From positions 1-36,669 of the IMG/VR virus record IMGVR_UViG_3300028610_001191: a stretch of DNA of 36,669 nt. One strand, 5' to 3'. Under the pieces are notes generated by a model. That model was not told the DNA's origin. It saw only the letters and a program-made list of their open reading frames with translations, and did not search any database. Positions 36,351 to 36,669 of this stretch are shown one piece after another (position 1 is the stretch's first letter; every line of letters begins with the position of its first letter). The DNA comes from a virus. The translations under genes were made by a program, and so were the position numbers.

Positions 36351-36669
36351 ATGACCGATAGCCCGAAGATCCTGTTCAAGCGAGGTGACACCTTTAAGCT
36401 TGACATCACCATCACGGATCCGAACAGTACTGCCGCCCTTGCAGCCGCTGCTGATCTGGTCATCACGGAAGCTGCCTATCAAGCAGCTCTTATCGCAGAC
36501 CCTGTGGTGCCGCAGGATGTCATCGACACCGAAGCAGCCCGAGATGTTGACCAAGCCGAGTACGACGCATTGATTATTGTCGACATCACTGGGTGGACAA
36601 TCACCTCGAAATTGACCTGGTGTGGTTCGGCCATTACCACTTTCACAGTTGCAATCGTCAGTGCTGTAG
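36351..36669 (+). CDS. Start of a baseplate/tail-type protein (partial)
   Basis: ATG 36351 with GGAGG eight bases upstream; open to the window edge (106 codons). The TAG in the last three bases is out of frame. The N-terminus ILFKRGDTFKLDITITD followed by GWTITSKLTW and FTVAIVSA resembles the small beta-sandwich at the start of many phage tail and BppU-like proteins (KRGDTF, then a strand pair). Residues 27-70 form an Ala/Asp-rich helical insertion. If right, a structural gene follows the nucleotide genes. A short preview only; assignment tentative. Confidence 0.5.
   Translation, partial: MTDSPKILFKRGDTFKLDITITDPNSTAALAAAADLVITEAAYQAALIADPVVPQDVIDTEAARDVDQAEYDALIIVDITGWTITSKLTWCGSAITTFTVAIVSAV

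Noticed and set aside
1-36669. CRISPR array, insertion sequence, integrase or rRNA genes
   Set aside because: No regularly spaced direct repeats, transposase or integrase motifs, or rRNA segments were seen on either strand.

Overview
The window comes from the genome of a tailed phage of the N4-like podovirus group (Schitoviridae). The identification rests on family knowledge and motif reading, with no database search. The anchors are an N4-gp56-type major capsid protein, a gp59-type portal, a gp68-type large terminase, the two-part N4-type RNA polymerase II (RNAP1 and RNAP2 in separate genes) and the N4-type AAA ATPase plus VWA/metallopeptidase pair. The host cannot be fixed from the sequence; it is Gram-negative (lipoprotein lipobox, periplasmic signal peptide). 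The giant virion RNA polymerase of N4 is not here and would be expected left of position 1.

Layout. Positions 1-16383 (minus strand) are the late virion block, read right to left: small terminase, large terminase, a gp67-like structural protein, holin, a tiny membrane protein, a lipoprotein, two small genes, a terminator, then portal, a small gene, scaffold, capsid, a second terminator, a gp55-like protein, a coiled-coil protein built from 15-residue repeats, a 918-residue protein with a membrane-active segment, a 137-residue protein, and a virion protein with a phage-tail-lysozyme domain that runs off the left edge. Positions 16461-18965 (plus) hold three probable tail-appendage genes. Positions 19007-20359 (minus) are a four-gene cluster chained by ATGA stop/start overlaps. 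Positions 20360-21082 are gene-poor and rich in inverted repeats. In N4-like genomes the late block and the early block lie at opposite ends of a linear molecule, so this stretch is the likely site of the physical genome ends (terminal repeat), closed in this assembly.

From 21083 rightward all genes are on the plus strand. 21136-28328 is the early region: many proteins of 27-130 residues, mostly overlapping or touching, with an HD-domain phosphohydrolase, a NADAR-domain protein, a SleB-type cell-wall hydrolase and an exported protein. Four exact copies of an 11-base element, TCGCTTCGCTC, lie only in its intergenic gaps, all in the same orientation. On the template strand each gives the very stable mini-hairpin GCGAAGC, a C(GNA)G loop as in N4 virion-polymerase promoters, and in three of the four a G-initial start falls with N4-like spacing. 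I propose these as the early promoters; this is the most notable signal in the window.

28331-31443 carries RNAP1 and RNAP2, separated by five small genes and closed by a strong terminator. 31610-36250 carries middle genes: AAA ATPase, VWA/metallopeptidase protein, dCTP deaminase, and a fusion of a P-loop nucleotide-kinase-like domain with flavin-dependent thymidylate synthase ThyX. With the HD protein these form a nucleotide-supply set (dCTP to dUTP/dUMP to dTMP, then phosphorylation). A terminator and promoter candidate precede a last gene that is cut by the right edge.
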